Assembly: GCA_007279905.1 (NCBI GenBank)
Contig: QYPH01000024.1
Span: 1 to 52,999 of the forward strand
From: Actinomycetota bacterium
GTDB lineage: Bacteria; Actinomycetota; Acidimicrobiia; Acidimicrobiales; Ilumatobacteraceae
Length of the DNA: 52,999 nucleotides
Reading direction: 5' to 3'
The translations under genes and the position numbers were made by a program. Under the pieces are notes generated by a model. It was not told the DNA's origin and ran no database searches. It saw only the letters and a program-made list of their open reading frames with translations. Shown piece after piece: positions 27,805 to 35,084 of the stretch; within the stretch, counting starts at the first letter, position 1; every line of letters starts with the position of its first letter.

Positions 27805-28941
27805 ATGACGGCCATTGGGACTGTCGCACCGCGAGTACATCTGGACTACGCGCGCCGACCGATGCTGGTTTTCTGGGAGACTACGCGCGCCTGTCAACTA
27901 GCCTGTCGACACTGTCGCGCTAGTGCCACTGCGCAGCAATTACCTGGCGAACTCACCACAGCTGAGGGCCGAAACTTGATCGACCAAGTTGCTGGCTTCG
28001 GACGCCCCTATCCGATTCTCATCTTCACGGGTGGTGATTGCTTGCTGCGCTCCGATCTCTTCGACCTGGTTAAGTACGCCACCGGTCTTGGTATTCCAGT
28101 GGCACTTTCGCCGTCAGTCACGCCAGCTCTTACTCCGCTCATGATCGATCAAATATCTGCCAATGGCGTCAGAGCGGTCTCAATCAGTTTGGACGGTGCA
28201 GTGGCCGCGACGCACGATGGAGTGCGAGGTATCCCAGGGCATTTCGAGGACACGGTGCAAGCGATTCGTGCGCTGGTCGCGGCCGGTCTCACCGTGCAGA
28301 TCAATACCACGGTGATGCAAGCGAACGTTGAGGAACTCGCGGACATCGCCGCTCTGGTCTCAAACTTGGGGGCGAACATTTGGGAAGTCTTTTTCCTAGT
28401 TCAAGTTGGGCGCGGCACGGCCTCCGAAGCGGTCAGTCCGATTGAACACGAAGATATTTGTCACTTCTTATACGATGCTTCGCACTACGGCTTCATCGTT
28501 CGCACGGTCGAGGCTCCGTTTTTTCGTCGCGTAGTGGCCCGTCGGAAAGCTGGAGACCCAACCCCCGACAGCGACTTGTATTTAGCATTGTCGGGGCGGC
28601 TCAAGACGCTGATTGGACCGGCGATGAGACAACCCAAGGCGCACACCGCAGCCACTCGTGATGGCAAGGGGATCGTCTTTGTCGCGTATGACGGCGATGT
28701 CTATCCAGCGGGATTCCTGCCGCATTCTCTCGGCAATGTGCGACTAGATCCGATCGCTCAGATCTACCAAGACGATCCGCTGTTGCGCCGAATTCGGGCT
28801 GGCAATTTCACTGGTCGTTGTGGCTACTGCGAGTATTCCGATTTGTGTGGGGGCTCGCGCGCTCGGGCGTTCGCCGCGAGTGGAGACCCATTAGCGGAGG
28901 ATCCGGCGTGTCTCTATCAACCCAATCGACCTGACAACTAG
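27805..28941 (+). CDS. Radical SAM/SPASM protein of the NirJ/AhbC/AhbD heme-modifying group
   Basis: A 378-residue [4Fe-4S] radical SAM enzyme. The SAM cluster motif is C30-x3-C34-x2-C37 (TTRACQLACRHCRAS), followed by FTGGDCLLR (GGE-like). The C-terminal SPASM part reads GRCGYCEYSDLCGGSRARAFA and DPLAEDPAC, giving C-x2-C-x5-C and a distal Cys. The GG-RARAF-GDPLAEDP-C pattern is the one seen in NirJ, AhbC and AhbD, which remove or decarboxylate tetrapyrrole side chains; in NirJ/AhbC the position after CGG is usually Cys, here Ser. The facing gene is a porphyrinogen oxidase, so decarboxylation of iron-coproporphyrin (AhbD-like) is a reasonable guess but unproven. Stop codons of the two genes share CTAG. 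Confidence 0.85.
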   Translation: MTAIGTVAPRVHLDYARRPMLVFWETTRACQLACRHCRASATAQQLPGELTTAEGRNLIDQVAGFGRPYPILIFTGGDCLLRSDLFDLVKYATGLGIPVALSPSVTPALTPLMIDQISANGVRAVSISLDGAVAATHDGVRGIPGHFEDTVQAIRALVAAGLTVQINTTVMQANVEELADIAALVSNLGANIWEVFFLVQVGRGTASEAVSPIEHEDICHFLYDASHYGFIVRTVEAPFFRRVVARRKAGDPTPDSDLYLALSGRLKTLIGPAMRQPKAHTAATRDGKGIVFVAYDGDVYPAGFLPHSLGNVRLDPIAQIYQDDPLLRRIRAGNFTGRCGYCEYSDLCGGSRARAFAASGDPLAEDPACLYQPNRPDN

Positions 28942-30314
28942 TCGAAGGCAGCAAGGCACAACAACGCCGCTCGCTCACCGGAGCGAACACATGCGGCGAT
29001 ACCCAACCCATCGTAGGACGCTCCTGCGAGTGCTAACCCCTGATGACCCTCAAGGTCTGAGCGAATCTTTGCCACGAGTTCAAGGTGCCCCACTTCAAGT
29101 TGCGGAATCGCCGCGGGCCAGCGCTGCACGTGATACTCGGCTGGCTTCACGGCGATACCGGTTGCGTCTTGCATGTCGCTATGTAGTCGAGCGACCAATG
29201 CCGCATCGTCAAGGTTGTCGATTTCTTGTTCTCCAACACGGCCGCTCGAGAATCGCACGAGGGCATAGGTTGGATCAATCAGATGCGGCCACTTAGTGCT
29301 CAGAAACGTCGCTGCCTTGAGCAATCGACGTCTCGAGGAGGGCACGAGTAGACCAGTTCCGGTCAGTGCGCGAACTTTCGTTATCAACGCCTGCGGATAT
29401 GCAACGACGGCTGTGGCAACAGAGGCATACCGCACGTGTCCCAACATCTCGGCAGCATTTTGCGACAATGATCTGATCAGATCGGCGGCGATCATGGCTG
29501 GAACCGCTAATACGATCGCGTCCGCTTCTCTGACTAGACCGTTAGTCGCCTCGAGTTCGTAGCGCCCATCCGACATTTTCTTTATTGAGTTAATCGAAGT
29601 GGATGTTTGAATCTCGATTTCGGTATCGGCTAACACTCGTTGCACCACTGTGGTCAAGCCGTTGGCAAAAGTAGCAAACGACATGGTCGGTCCGTTTTGT
29701 CGTACCCGCCGTTCAAGAATCAGCGAGCCTCGCGCGTCGGCAACGGTTGCGATATCCGGTGCAATTGCCCGAAGACTCAATCGGTTGACGTCGCCGGAAT
29801 GCAGACTTCCGAGCACAGGGTCAACGAACCGTTCAACGACCTCGTGACCGAATCGTTGGCCGATGAACTGACCGACGGCGATATCGCTGCCGATATCACG
29901 TCGTGGCACCAATGGTTCTAGTCCGGCCCGCACCAAACCCCCAATGGACATCATCCCCGAATTCAAAATCGGAAGTAGACGTTGTGGACCAGCTGGACCA
30001 ACTCCTGCTGGAAGACTGCGCAGACCACGCTGTGTCCAGATCCACGACTTGCTCGGATTGGATGTGATGAGTTCGTCAGTCAGACCAAGCTCCGAAATGA
30101 GAGCGCTCATTCCTGGCGCACCAGTGTGCACGGCTTCGGCTCCCATGTCGACAAGGTGTCCGGCGACGGTGGCCGTTCGAATTTGACCTCCGAGCACGGG
30201 GGCTGCTTCAAAAATGGTGACACGAATGCCCTGTTGAGACAGTCGGCGGGCGCACGCTAATCCGCTGATGCCACCACCAACAACGGCGACGTTACGACAA
30301 GAGATAACTGACAA
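28938..30314 (-). CDS. hemY: FAD-dependent protoporphyrinogen/coproporphyrinogen III oxidase
   Basis: A 458-residue flavoprotein with the N-terminal dinucleotide motif VVGGGISGLACARRLSQ and FEAAPVLGGQIRTATVAGHLVDMGAEAV, characteristic of HemY/HemG-type oxidases. GSLHSGDVNRLSLRA and the C-terminal GLALAGASYDGLGIAACVRSGERAA match HemY, called CgoX in Gram-positive bacteria that use coproporphyrin as intermediate. It oxidises porphyrinogen to porphyrin in heme synthesis. The start must be TTG (30314), no ATG being available, inside the last codons of the upstream flavoprotein gene (23-base overlap), so expression depends on that gene. In actinobacteria the coproporphyrin route is expected; ferrochelatase and HemQ are not in this window. 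Confidence 0.88.
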   Translation of the reverse strand: MSVISCRNVAVVGGGISGLACARRLSQQGIRVTIFEAAPVLGGQIRTATVAGHLVDMGAEAVHTGAPGMSALISELGLTDELITSNPSKSWIWTQRGLRSLPAGVGPAGPQRLLPILNSGMMSIGGLVRAGLEPLVPRRDIGSDIAVGQFIGQRFGHEVVERFVDPVLGSLHSGDVNRLSLRAIAPDIATVADARGSLILERRVRQNGPTMSFATFANGLTTVVQRVLADTEIEIQTSTSINSIKKMSDGRYELEATNGLVREADAIVLAVPAMIAADLIRSLSQNAAEMLGHVRYASVATAVVAYPQALITKVRALTGTGLLVPSSRRRLLKAATFLSTKWPHLIDPTYALVRFSSGRVGEQEIDNLDDAALVARLHSDMQDATGIAVKPAEYHVQRWPAAIPQLEVGHLELVAKIRSDLEGHQGLALAGASYDGLGIAACVRSGERAALLCLAAFD

Positions 30315-31752
30315 CTTCCGCGGCAGTCCATCCGTCGGGATGGAGCGTGATCATGTTGGACGTGCCGTTGGAGTCCACTCCCAGAGTTACTAAAGGGAGT
30401 TCTTGATAACCGTCGTTACGGGTTTGTCCCAATCCAACATTGGTCATCAGTCCATTGCAGAGGCACTTGCGTCCGACAGTCTCGTCGATTACTCCGCCTT
30501 TGCGTAGGTAATGACGAATGGGTTCGCCTGGGCAGCGGTAACCAACGATGCCGGGTTCGCGTTCATAGGGAACGCGAAGATAACCAAGGTCGCAAAGACG
30601 AGGTCGGGCATCGTTCTCTTTTGTGACAGAAAGCGTGCCCGATAGTGACGCAACCTTAAACGGGAATCCTGTCGGTGAAGCCAGCGGGTCGGTACGAACC
30701 ACGAGTCGTGAGGCGGCCAGTTCAGTGAGCAAGTTCTGGCGAACAACTTCGCTAAATCCGGACTCGGCAGATAAGGCAAAGAGTGTGCCCACCTGAACCC
30801 CAACGGCGCCGCTTGAGTGTGCAGTTTTGAGTTGTTCTGGCGTGGAGTAGCCGCCAGCTAGCCAGAATGGCAGTCCGATCTTGGCGACCTTGTCGATATC
30901 CGCGTTGTCGCGTGGGCCGTAAATCGGCTGACCATCTTCGTCCAGGACGAGATCTCCGCGAGGGGGAGCATTGTGTCCTCCGGATCGTGGTCCCTCGATG
31001 ATAAAACCGTCTGGTCTTGTCGCCTCGTTCCGGGCTAGGTAAGCAGCCAACATGTGCGCAGAGATAATCGCAAGGAACATCGGAGGACGCAACGGAGCCA
31101 ACCCGCCACCGGTCAAGACTTGTGGATCCAACCCGATGCTGTATCCCGTCGTGGCTCCGTCTACATGCAACTTCAACGAGCACAACTGGTGGTTGGCTAA
31201 CTGATTCAGGAGATGGGGGATCTCTGCGGGGATTCCAGCACCCATCACCACATAGTCGACGTCAGCGAGCATCGCCCCGTAGACCGCGCTCGGAGTGGCC
31301 ATCTGAATTTTTTCCAGATAATTAATCCCGATCAAACCATCATGATTCTCTTTGGCCAACCACACCTCTGCAAAGTTGGCGACAATCGAGAGTTCCAACG
31401 CGTCAGCACTCGGATGTAGACCCAGTTTTGGTACCAACAGATATGGTTTACCCTTTACTCTTCCCGTCGGACGAAAGTATCGTCGTAGTACGCGGTGTGC
31501 CATCGGCACTACTGGAAACTGTTCTAGAGCACGCCGGATATGGCCACCTACGTCGCCATCTTGCAACCTGCGGGCCACCACGGTGTCCAACGCCGTTCCG
31601 GCGACCACGCCGAGTTGTCCAGTTTGTGACACCGCTCGCGCTAACTGCCATGACGAAACTGCCACGCCCATCCCTCCTTGGATGATGGTCGGCAGAGATC
31701 TCTTTTGATCGTGAGGAGTGCAGAGATTGAGATCATTCTTCACGGACACCAC
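30292..31752 (-). CDS. Nitronate monooxygenase-family flavoprotein with Cys-rich C-terminus
   Basis: A 486-residue FMN TIM-barrel protein of the 2-nitropropane dioxygenase/NMO superfamily. Seen: IIQGGMGVAVSSWQLARAVS at the N-terminus, PLRPPMFLAIISAHMLA, FIIEGPRSGGHNAPPRG with the conserved His, GLPFWLAGGYSTPEQL and GAVGVQVGTLFALS. The last 120 residues carry four cysteines in LCDLGYLR, YRCPGEP and RKCLCNGLM, beyond the minimal barrel. The reaction in vivo is not known: long members could be nitronate oxidases, enoyl reductases or unknown dehydrogenases. Start GTG 31752, with GTG alternatives at 31749 and 31743. Divergent from the Rrf2 gene by only 25-34 bp and overlapping hemY downstream. Confidence 0.85.
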   Translation of the reverse strand: MVSVKNDLNLCTPHDQKRSLPTIIQGGMGVAVSSWQLARAVSQTGQLGVVAGTALDTVVARRLQDGDVGGHIRRALEQFPVVPMAHRVLRRYFRPTGRVKGKPYLLVPKLGLHPSADALELSIVANFAEVWLAKENHDGLIGINYLEKIQMATPSAVYGAMLADVDYVVMGAGIPAEIPHLLNQLANHQLCSLKLHVDGATTGYSIGLDPQVLTGGGLAPLRPPMFLAIISAHMLAAYLARNEATRPDGFIIEGPRSGGHNAPPRGDLVLDEDGQPIYGPRDNADIDKVAKIGLPFWLAGGYSTPEQLKTAHSSGAVGVQVGTLFALSAESGFSEVVRQNLLTELAASRLVVRTDPLASPTGFPFKVASLSGTLSVTKENDARPRLCDLGYLRVPYEREPGIVGYRCPGEPIRHYLRKGGVIDETVGRKCLCNGLMTNVGLGQTRNDGYQELPLVTLGVDSNGTSNMITLHPDGWTAAEVVSYLLS

Positions 31753-31763
31753 AACACCTCCAA

Positions 31764-31779
31764 TAATCTATTAGTCTAT
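31764..31779. promoter_or_regulatory. Candidate Rrf2 operator in the divergent gap
   Basis: Two adjacent 8-mers TAATCTAT and TAGTCTAT differ at one base and reach into the Rrf2 start codon. The gap between the divergent genes is too short for two independent promoters, so the regulator probably controls both from here. This is a guess from position and repetition only. Confidence 0.3.
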
Positions 31780-32194
31780 GAGTATGCGACTAGAGATTAC
31801 CCGTCGAGCCGAATTGGCTGTACGGGCTATGGCATTTCTTGGCGGCACCACCGAGCGAGTCAAGGGTTCGGTCTTGGCCGAGGAGTTGGGATCAACTTCT
31901 GCGTTTGTGGCGCAGGTCGTTGGACCATTGGTCAAAGCGGGGTGGGTTCAATCCGATCCTGGTCCGTTAGGTGGCTACATGAACCGCGTGAGTCTCGATT
32001 CGCTCAGCGTGCTTGATGTAATCGAAGTGGTTGATGGGGTGACGGACACTGGTCGGTGTGTTGTCGTCGATCGTCTGTGTGAATCGGAGTCACCGTGCGC
32101 GCTCCATAACGCATGGACTCAGGCCCGCGGCGAGTTGACGAAGATTCTTGGCGGTATGTCTCTGTCCGATGTGGCTGCGGGAGCGAAGTTATGA
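31778..32194 (+). CDS. Rrf2-family transcriptional regulator, NsrR/IscR-like with three cysteines
   Basis: A 138-residue winged-helix regulator. N-terminal LEITRRAELAVRAMAFLGG and KGSVLAEELGSTSAFVAQVVGPLVKAGWVQSDPGPLGGYMN are the Rrf2 DNA-binding domain. The loop CVVVDRLCESESPCALH gives C-x6-C-x5-C. IscR has x5/x5, Streptomyces NsrR x5/x5, Bacillus NsrR x7/x5, so a [Fe-S] cluster sensing NO, redox or iron is likely. With RIC in the same operon, NO sensing (NsrR) is the best guess. The stop overlaps the next gene's ATG. ATG 31778 or 31784 may be the true start. Confidence 0.87.
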   Translation: MSMRLEITRRAELAVRAMAFLGGTTERVKGSVLAEELGSTSAFVAQVVGPLVKAGWVQSDPGPLGGYMNRVSLDSLSVLDVIEVVDGVTDTGRCVVVDRLCESESPCALHNAWTQARGELTKILGGMSLSDVAAGAKL

Positions 32195-32997
32195 CAGTCG
32201 CCGACGTGAGTGCATCGGCAAGCGAGCGACCGATGTGGCGTGCTGTTGCCGTGCCAAGCGAACACGGTGGCTGGGGTCTGACGTTGGAGCCGGTGCTATT
32301 GGGCTTGTTGATTGCACCATCAATGGTCGGTGCGATGCTTGGAGTTGGGGCCTTCGTTGCATTCCTCTTGCGTACACCGCTGAAGCTCATCGTGATTGAG
32401 ATCCGTCGAAAGCGCTGGTTGAGTCGTTCTCAGCTGGCAACGAAGTTCGTGATTGGTGAATTACTTGTGCTCGCTTTGATCGCATCTGTTGCACTGCGGG
32501 CAGCGGGTTGGTCATGGCTTTTGCCAGTTGTGATTGCGGCGCCACTGGTGGGAGTGGAGTTTTGGTTTGATGTGCACAGCCGTGGTCGGCGGCTCGTTCC
32601 TGAGTTGTGTGGCTCTGTCGGTATCGCTTCGGTTGTATCCGTGATCGTGCTCGCCAGCGGTAACAGTTTCGGTTTGGCTATCGGGGCATGGATGGTACTT
32701 TCCGCGCGGGCCGTCGGAGCGATTCCGTTCATCCGTGTGCAGATCGCCCGACTACGTGGCACGAGTGAGAGTACTCAGTTGAGTGACGCAGCCCAGGCCG
32801 TCGCGGTTGCGATGGGAGTCGCGGCCGTAGTCATTGATCGCCAAATGTTGGCTGGATTCATTGGTCTACTGGCACTTGCACTTTTGCAGTTGGTTTGGGT
32901 GCGAAAGGCACCGCTCCCAGCCAAGACGTTGGGGTTGCGCCAAATGGTGCTCGGCGTTGGGATTGTCGCCGTGACGGCCGCAGGCGTGTTGCTATGA
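32191..32997 (+). CDS. YwiC-like integral membrane protein
   Basis: A 268-residue polytopic membrane protein with about seven or eight hydrophobic segments. The N-terminal VAVPSEHGGWGLTLEPVLLGL is the conserved signature of the YwiC-like family, whose Bacillus member lies near nitrate-respiration genes; function is unknown. Conserved polar residues (EHGGW, RTPLK, FIRVQI) near membrane edges suggest a prenyltransferase-like fold; that is speculation. ATG overlaps the Rrf2 stop by four bases, so the two are co-translated. RIC follows 39 bp later. Confidence 0.85.
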   Translation: MTVADVSASASERPMWRAVAVPSEHGGWGLTLEPVLLGLLIAPSMVGAMLGVGAFVAFLLRTPLKLIVIEIRRKRWLSRSQLATKFVIGELLVLALIASVALRAAGWSWLLPVVIAAPLVGVEFWFDVHSRGRRLVPELCGSVGIASVVSVIVLASGNSFGLAIGAWMVLSARAVGAIPFIRVQIARLRGTSESTQLSDAAQAVAVAMGVAAVVIDRQMLAGFIGLLALALLQLVWVRKAPLPAKTLGLRQMVLGVGIVAVTAAGVLL

Positions 32998-33036
32998 GTT
33001 TTCCCATTCAATTAAATATCAAAAAGGAGTTATGCG

Positions 33037-33744
33037 ATGACAAAAATTGATTCAATGATGACACTTGGTGCGATGGTAAATGCTCATCCCGAACTCGCCC
33101 GCGAGTTCGAACGGCGTGGATTGGACTATTGCTGTGGTGGCAAGCAGACATTGACCGATGCATGTACAAGCAAAGGTATAGATCTGACATTGACGGTCGC
33201 AGAACTTACCGCAGCTGTGACCGAAGAGTATTCCACCGAATGGTCGTCCATGGAAGCAGTCGAACTCGTGGATCATTTAGAGTCCACTCACCATCGTTAC
33301 CTGTGGGATGAGTTGCCAAGACTGTCGGCACTGGTCGCCAAGATTGTTTCGGTTCACGGTGAGCGTCATCTTGAACTCGGCGCAATTGCCACCTGCTACG
33401 AAAAAGTTCGCGCTGATCTGGAACCACATCTGCTCAGAGAGGAGCGAGTGTTATTTCCAATGATCCGGGAGTTGGCGGTAGCGCAGTCGATGCCGTCGTT
33501 TCACTGTGGTTCAATACAGAATCCCATTTCGATGATGTTGCGGGAGCACGACATGGTTGGTGGATTGCTTGCCCAATTGCGACAACTCACCAATGGCTTC
33601 CAAGTACCTGAAGATGCTTGTCCTTCATACAAGGCGTGCTTTGCTGGTTTGGCGGAACTCGAGGAGGACACTCATCTCCATATCCACAAGGAAAACAACC
33701 TGTTGTTTCCAATGGTGGTGCGCATGGAGGCTCTCATAGTTTGA
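33037..33744 (+). CDS. ric: Iron-sulfur cluster repair di-iron protein RIC
   Basis: Homologue of ScdA/YtfE/DnrN, which repairs iron-sulfur clusters damaged by NO or oxidants. The 235-residue protein has the ScdA_N (DUF542) domain with RRGLDYCCGGKQTL (Cys32-Cys33), then a hemerythrin-like four-helix part with His/Glu ligands in DHLESTHHRYLWDEL, EPHLLREERVLFPM, LREHDMVGGLL and HIHKENNLLFPM. A strong AAGGAG lies eight bases before the ATG. Likely the last gene of the Rrf2-YwiC-RIC operon. In other bacteria its genes are NsrR or FNR targets, which fits the regulator two genes upstream. Confidence 0.94.
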   Translation: MTKIDSMMTLGAMVNAHPELAREFERRGLDYCCGGKQTLTDACTSKGIDLTLTVAELTAAVTEEYSTEWSSMEAVELVDHLESTHHRYLWDELPRLSALVAKIVSVHGERHLELGAIATCYEKVRADLEPHLLREERVLFPMIRELAVAQSMPSFHCGSIQNPISMMLREHDMVGGLLAQLRQLTNGFQVPEDACPSYKACFAGLAELEEDTHLHIHKENNLLFPMVVRMEALIV

Positions 33745-33763
33745 CCAGGCGTTGCGCGGGAGG

Positions 33764-34120
33764 TTACTCGTACACCTCTGGGTGGTCGAGAGGGTAGTTG
33801 AGCCAAGAAATAATTTGGCGCAAGTTGTGGTATGCCTCCATGCGAGCGGTATCAGTATCAGCAATTTCGGCAGCCTCACATATTGAGTGCAGTCGTCGTG
33901 AGAGCGTCGGACCCAACTCGAGTAGTCCTCCTGCGCCTTCGCTTGCCCAACGAGCAAGTACATAGTGAACGAGAGCGCCTTGTGGAATATTGGTCGAATC
34001 GGACAGTCCGCGAATCGTTTTCAGTGGATCAACTTTGGAGTAGAGCGCAACATCGGTCTTTAAATTTGCGTCTTTGTCGTTGGCGTCCCAAGGACCATCC
34101 CATGGCTCAGTTTCGATCAT
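33764..34120 (-). CDS. Conserved-looking hypothetical protein, 118 aa
   Basis: I do not recognise this acidic soluble protein with confidence. It has no signal peptide or membrane segment. The middle part (about 35-105: TIRGLSDSTNIPQGALVHYVLARWASEGAGGLLELGP, then helices) looks like an all-helical small domain. The Trp/Asp-rich N-terminus EPWDGPWDAND is distinctive. Good codon usage for this genome and an ATG start support it being real. Convergent with ric (19-bp gap) and divergent from the dioxygenase. Confidence 0.65.
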   Translation of the reverse strand: MIETEPWDGPWDANDKDANLKTDVALYSKVDPLKTIRGLSDSTNIPQGALVHYVLARWASEGAGGLLELGPTLSRRLHSICEAAEIADTDTARMEAYHNLRQIISWLNYPLDHPEVYE

Positions 34121-34205
34121 GTGCAGATGTTAGGTGCCGATTTGATGTCGGAAATACAACAACCAATGCTTTTTTGGGAAATATTCATCTATTAGGCTCG
34201 GTTAT

Positions 34206-35060
34206 GTGAGCAAGACTTCGATTGATGCTGCAGGCTTTGTCGATCTAGATCGATACCCGATTGACGTTGAATCTGAGGCACTGCGCAACTTAATCTCAAG
34301 CGCACAGTCTTCAATCAAAACCGATGGCTGCGTCGTATTAAAGGGCTTTGTGCGCCCAGAGAAAATTGCTGAATTAGTTTCTGAATGCGACAAGGTCGAA
34401 AAATTTGGTCATCGCAATTTCACACGAACGAACCCATATTTTCTGCCTGATCGAGAAGACTTGTTACCGAGTCATCCATTGCGAAGATTCTTTGACAGAT
34501 CCAATGCCTTCGTGCCGGCCGATAATTTTGGAGACAACAGCGCATTGAGGGCTATTTTTGACTGGCCAGTGTTTGCTCCATTCATCAAAGAAGTGTTGGA
34601 CGAAGAAAAGTTTTTTCCTTATGCCGACCCATTGGCTGATGTCATCGTCAATTTGGCTGAAGAAGGCAATGGATTTCCATGGCACTTCGATACCAATAAT
34701 TTTACAGTTACCTTGGCAATTCAGAATGCGCAATTTGGTGGCGAGTTTGAATACAGCCCGATGGTGCGCTCACTGACCGAAGAGAACTACCCGCAGGTTG
34801 AAAAAGTTTTAGATGGTGACAAGAGTCTGATCAAAACAATTCGACTCGAACCGGGTGATTTGCAGATTTTCAAAGGCAGGTATTCACTACACCGGGTTGC
34901 GCCATTGCGTGGGACAAGAAAGCGTTATGTTGCAATCTTTAGTTATGTAGCCGAGCCAGGCATGGTCAGCAGCCCGCAACGAGCCAAAGAGCTGTATGGC
35001 AAGGTGTTGCCAATTCATCTCGAGCGCGCAGGGTTGCGTGCTGATGCATTAATCGATTGA
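34206..35060 (+). CDS. Fe(II)/2-oxoglutarate-type dioxygenase (HxD...H)
   Basis: A 284-residue jelly-roll oxygenase. Metal ligands are read as His160-x-Asp162 in FPWHFDTNNF and His229 in YSLHRVAPLRG, with Arg238 or Arg240 as the likely 2-oxoglutarate anchor. GDLQIFKGRYSLHRV is a familiar DSBH motif. An intact Asp argues against a halogenase. It resembles actinobacterial proteins annotated 2OG-Fe(II) oxygenase or ArpA-like; the substrate is unknown. GTG start at 34206 (the overlapping ATG at 34204 is immediately followed by TGA). The MDR dehydrogenase starts 24 bp downstream, so a two-step oxidation of one substrate is plausible. Confidence 0.8.
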   Translation: MSKTSIDAAGFVDLDRYPIDVESEALRNLISSAQSSIKTDGCVVLKGFVRPEKIAELVSECDKVEKFGHRNFTRTNPYFLPDREDLLPSHPLRRFFDRSNAFVPADNFGDNSALRAIFDWPVFAPFIKEVLDEEKFFPYADPLADVIVNLAEEGNGFPWHFDTNNFTVTLAIQNAQFGGEFEYSPMVRSLTEENYPQVEKVLDGDKSLIKTIRLEPGDLQIFKGRYSLHRVAPLRGTRKRYVAIFSYVAEPGMVSSPQRAKELYGKVLPIHLERAGLRADALID

Positions 35061-35084
35061 CAACAATTTGGACATGTTTTCGTG

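Noticed and set aside
27805-33744. The accessory block as an integrative element
   Set aside because: No integrase, transposase, tRNA edge or direct repeats flank it; transfer is only suggested by codon style.
34206-35060. Fe/2OG halogenase
   Set aside because: The metal motif has an intact Asp (HFD), whereas halogenases have Gly or Ala there.
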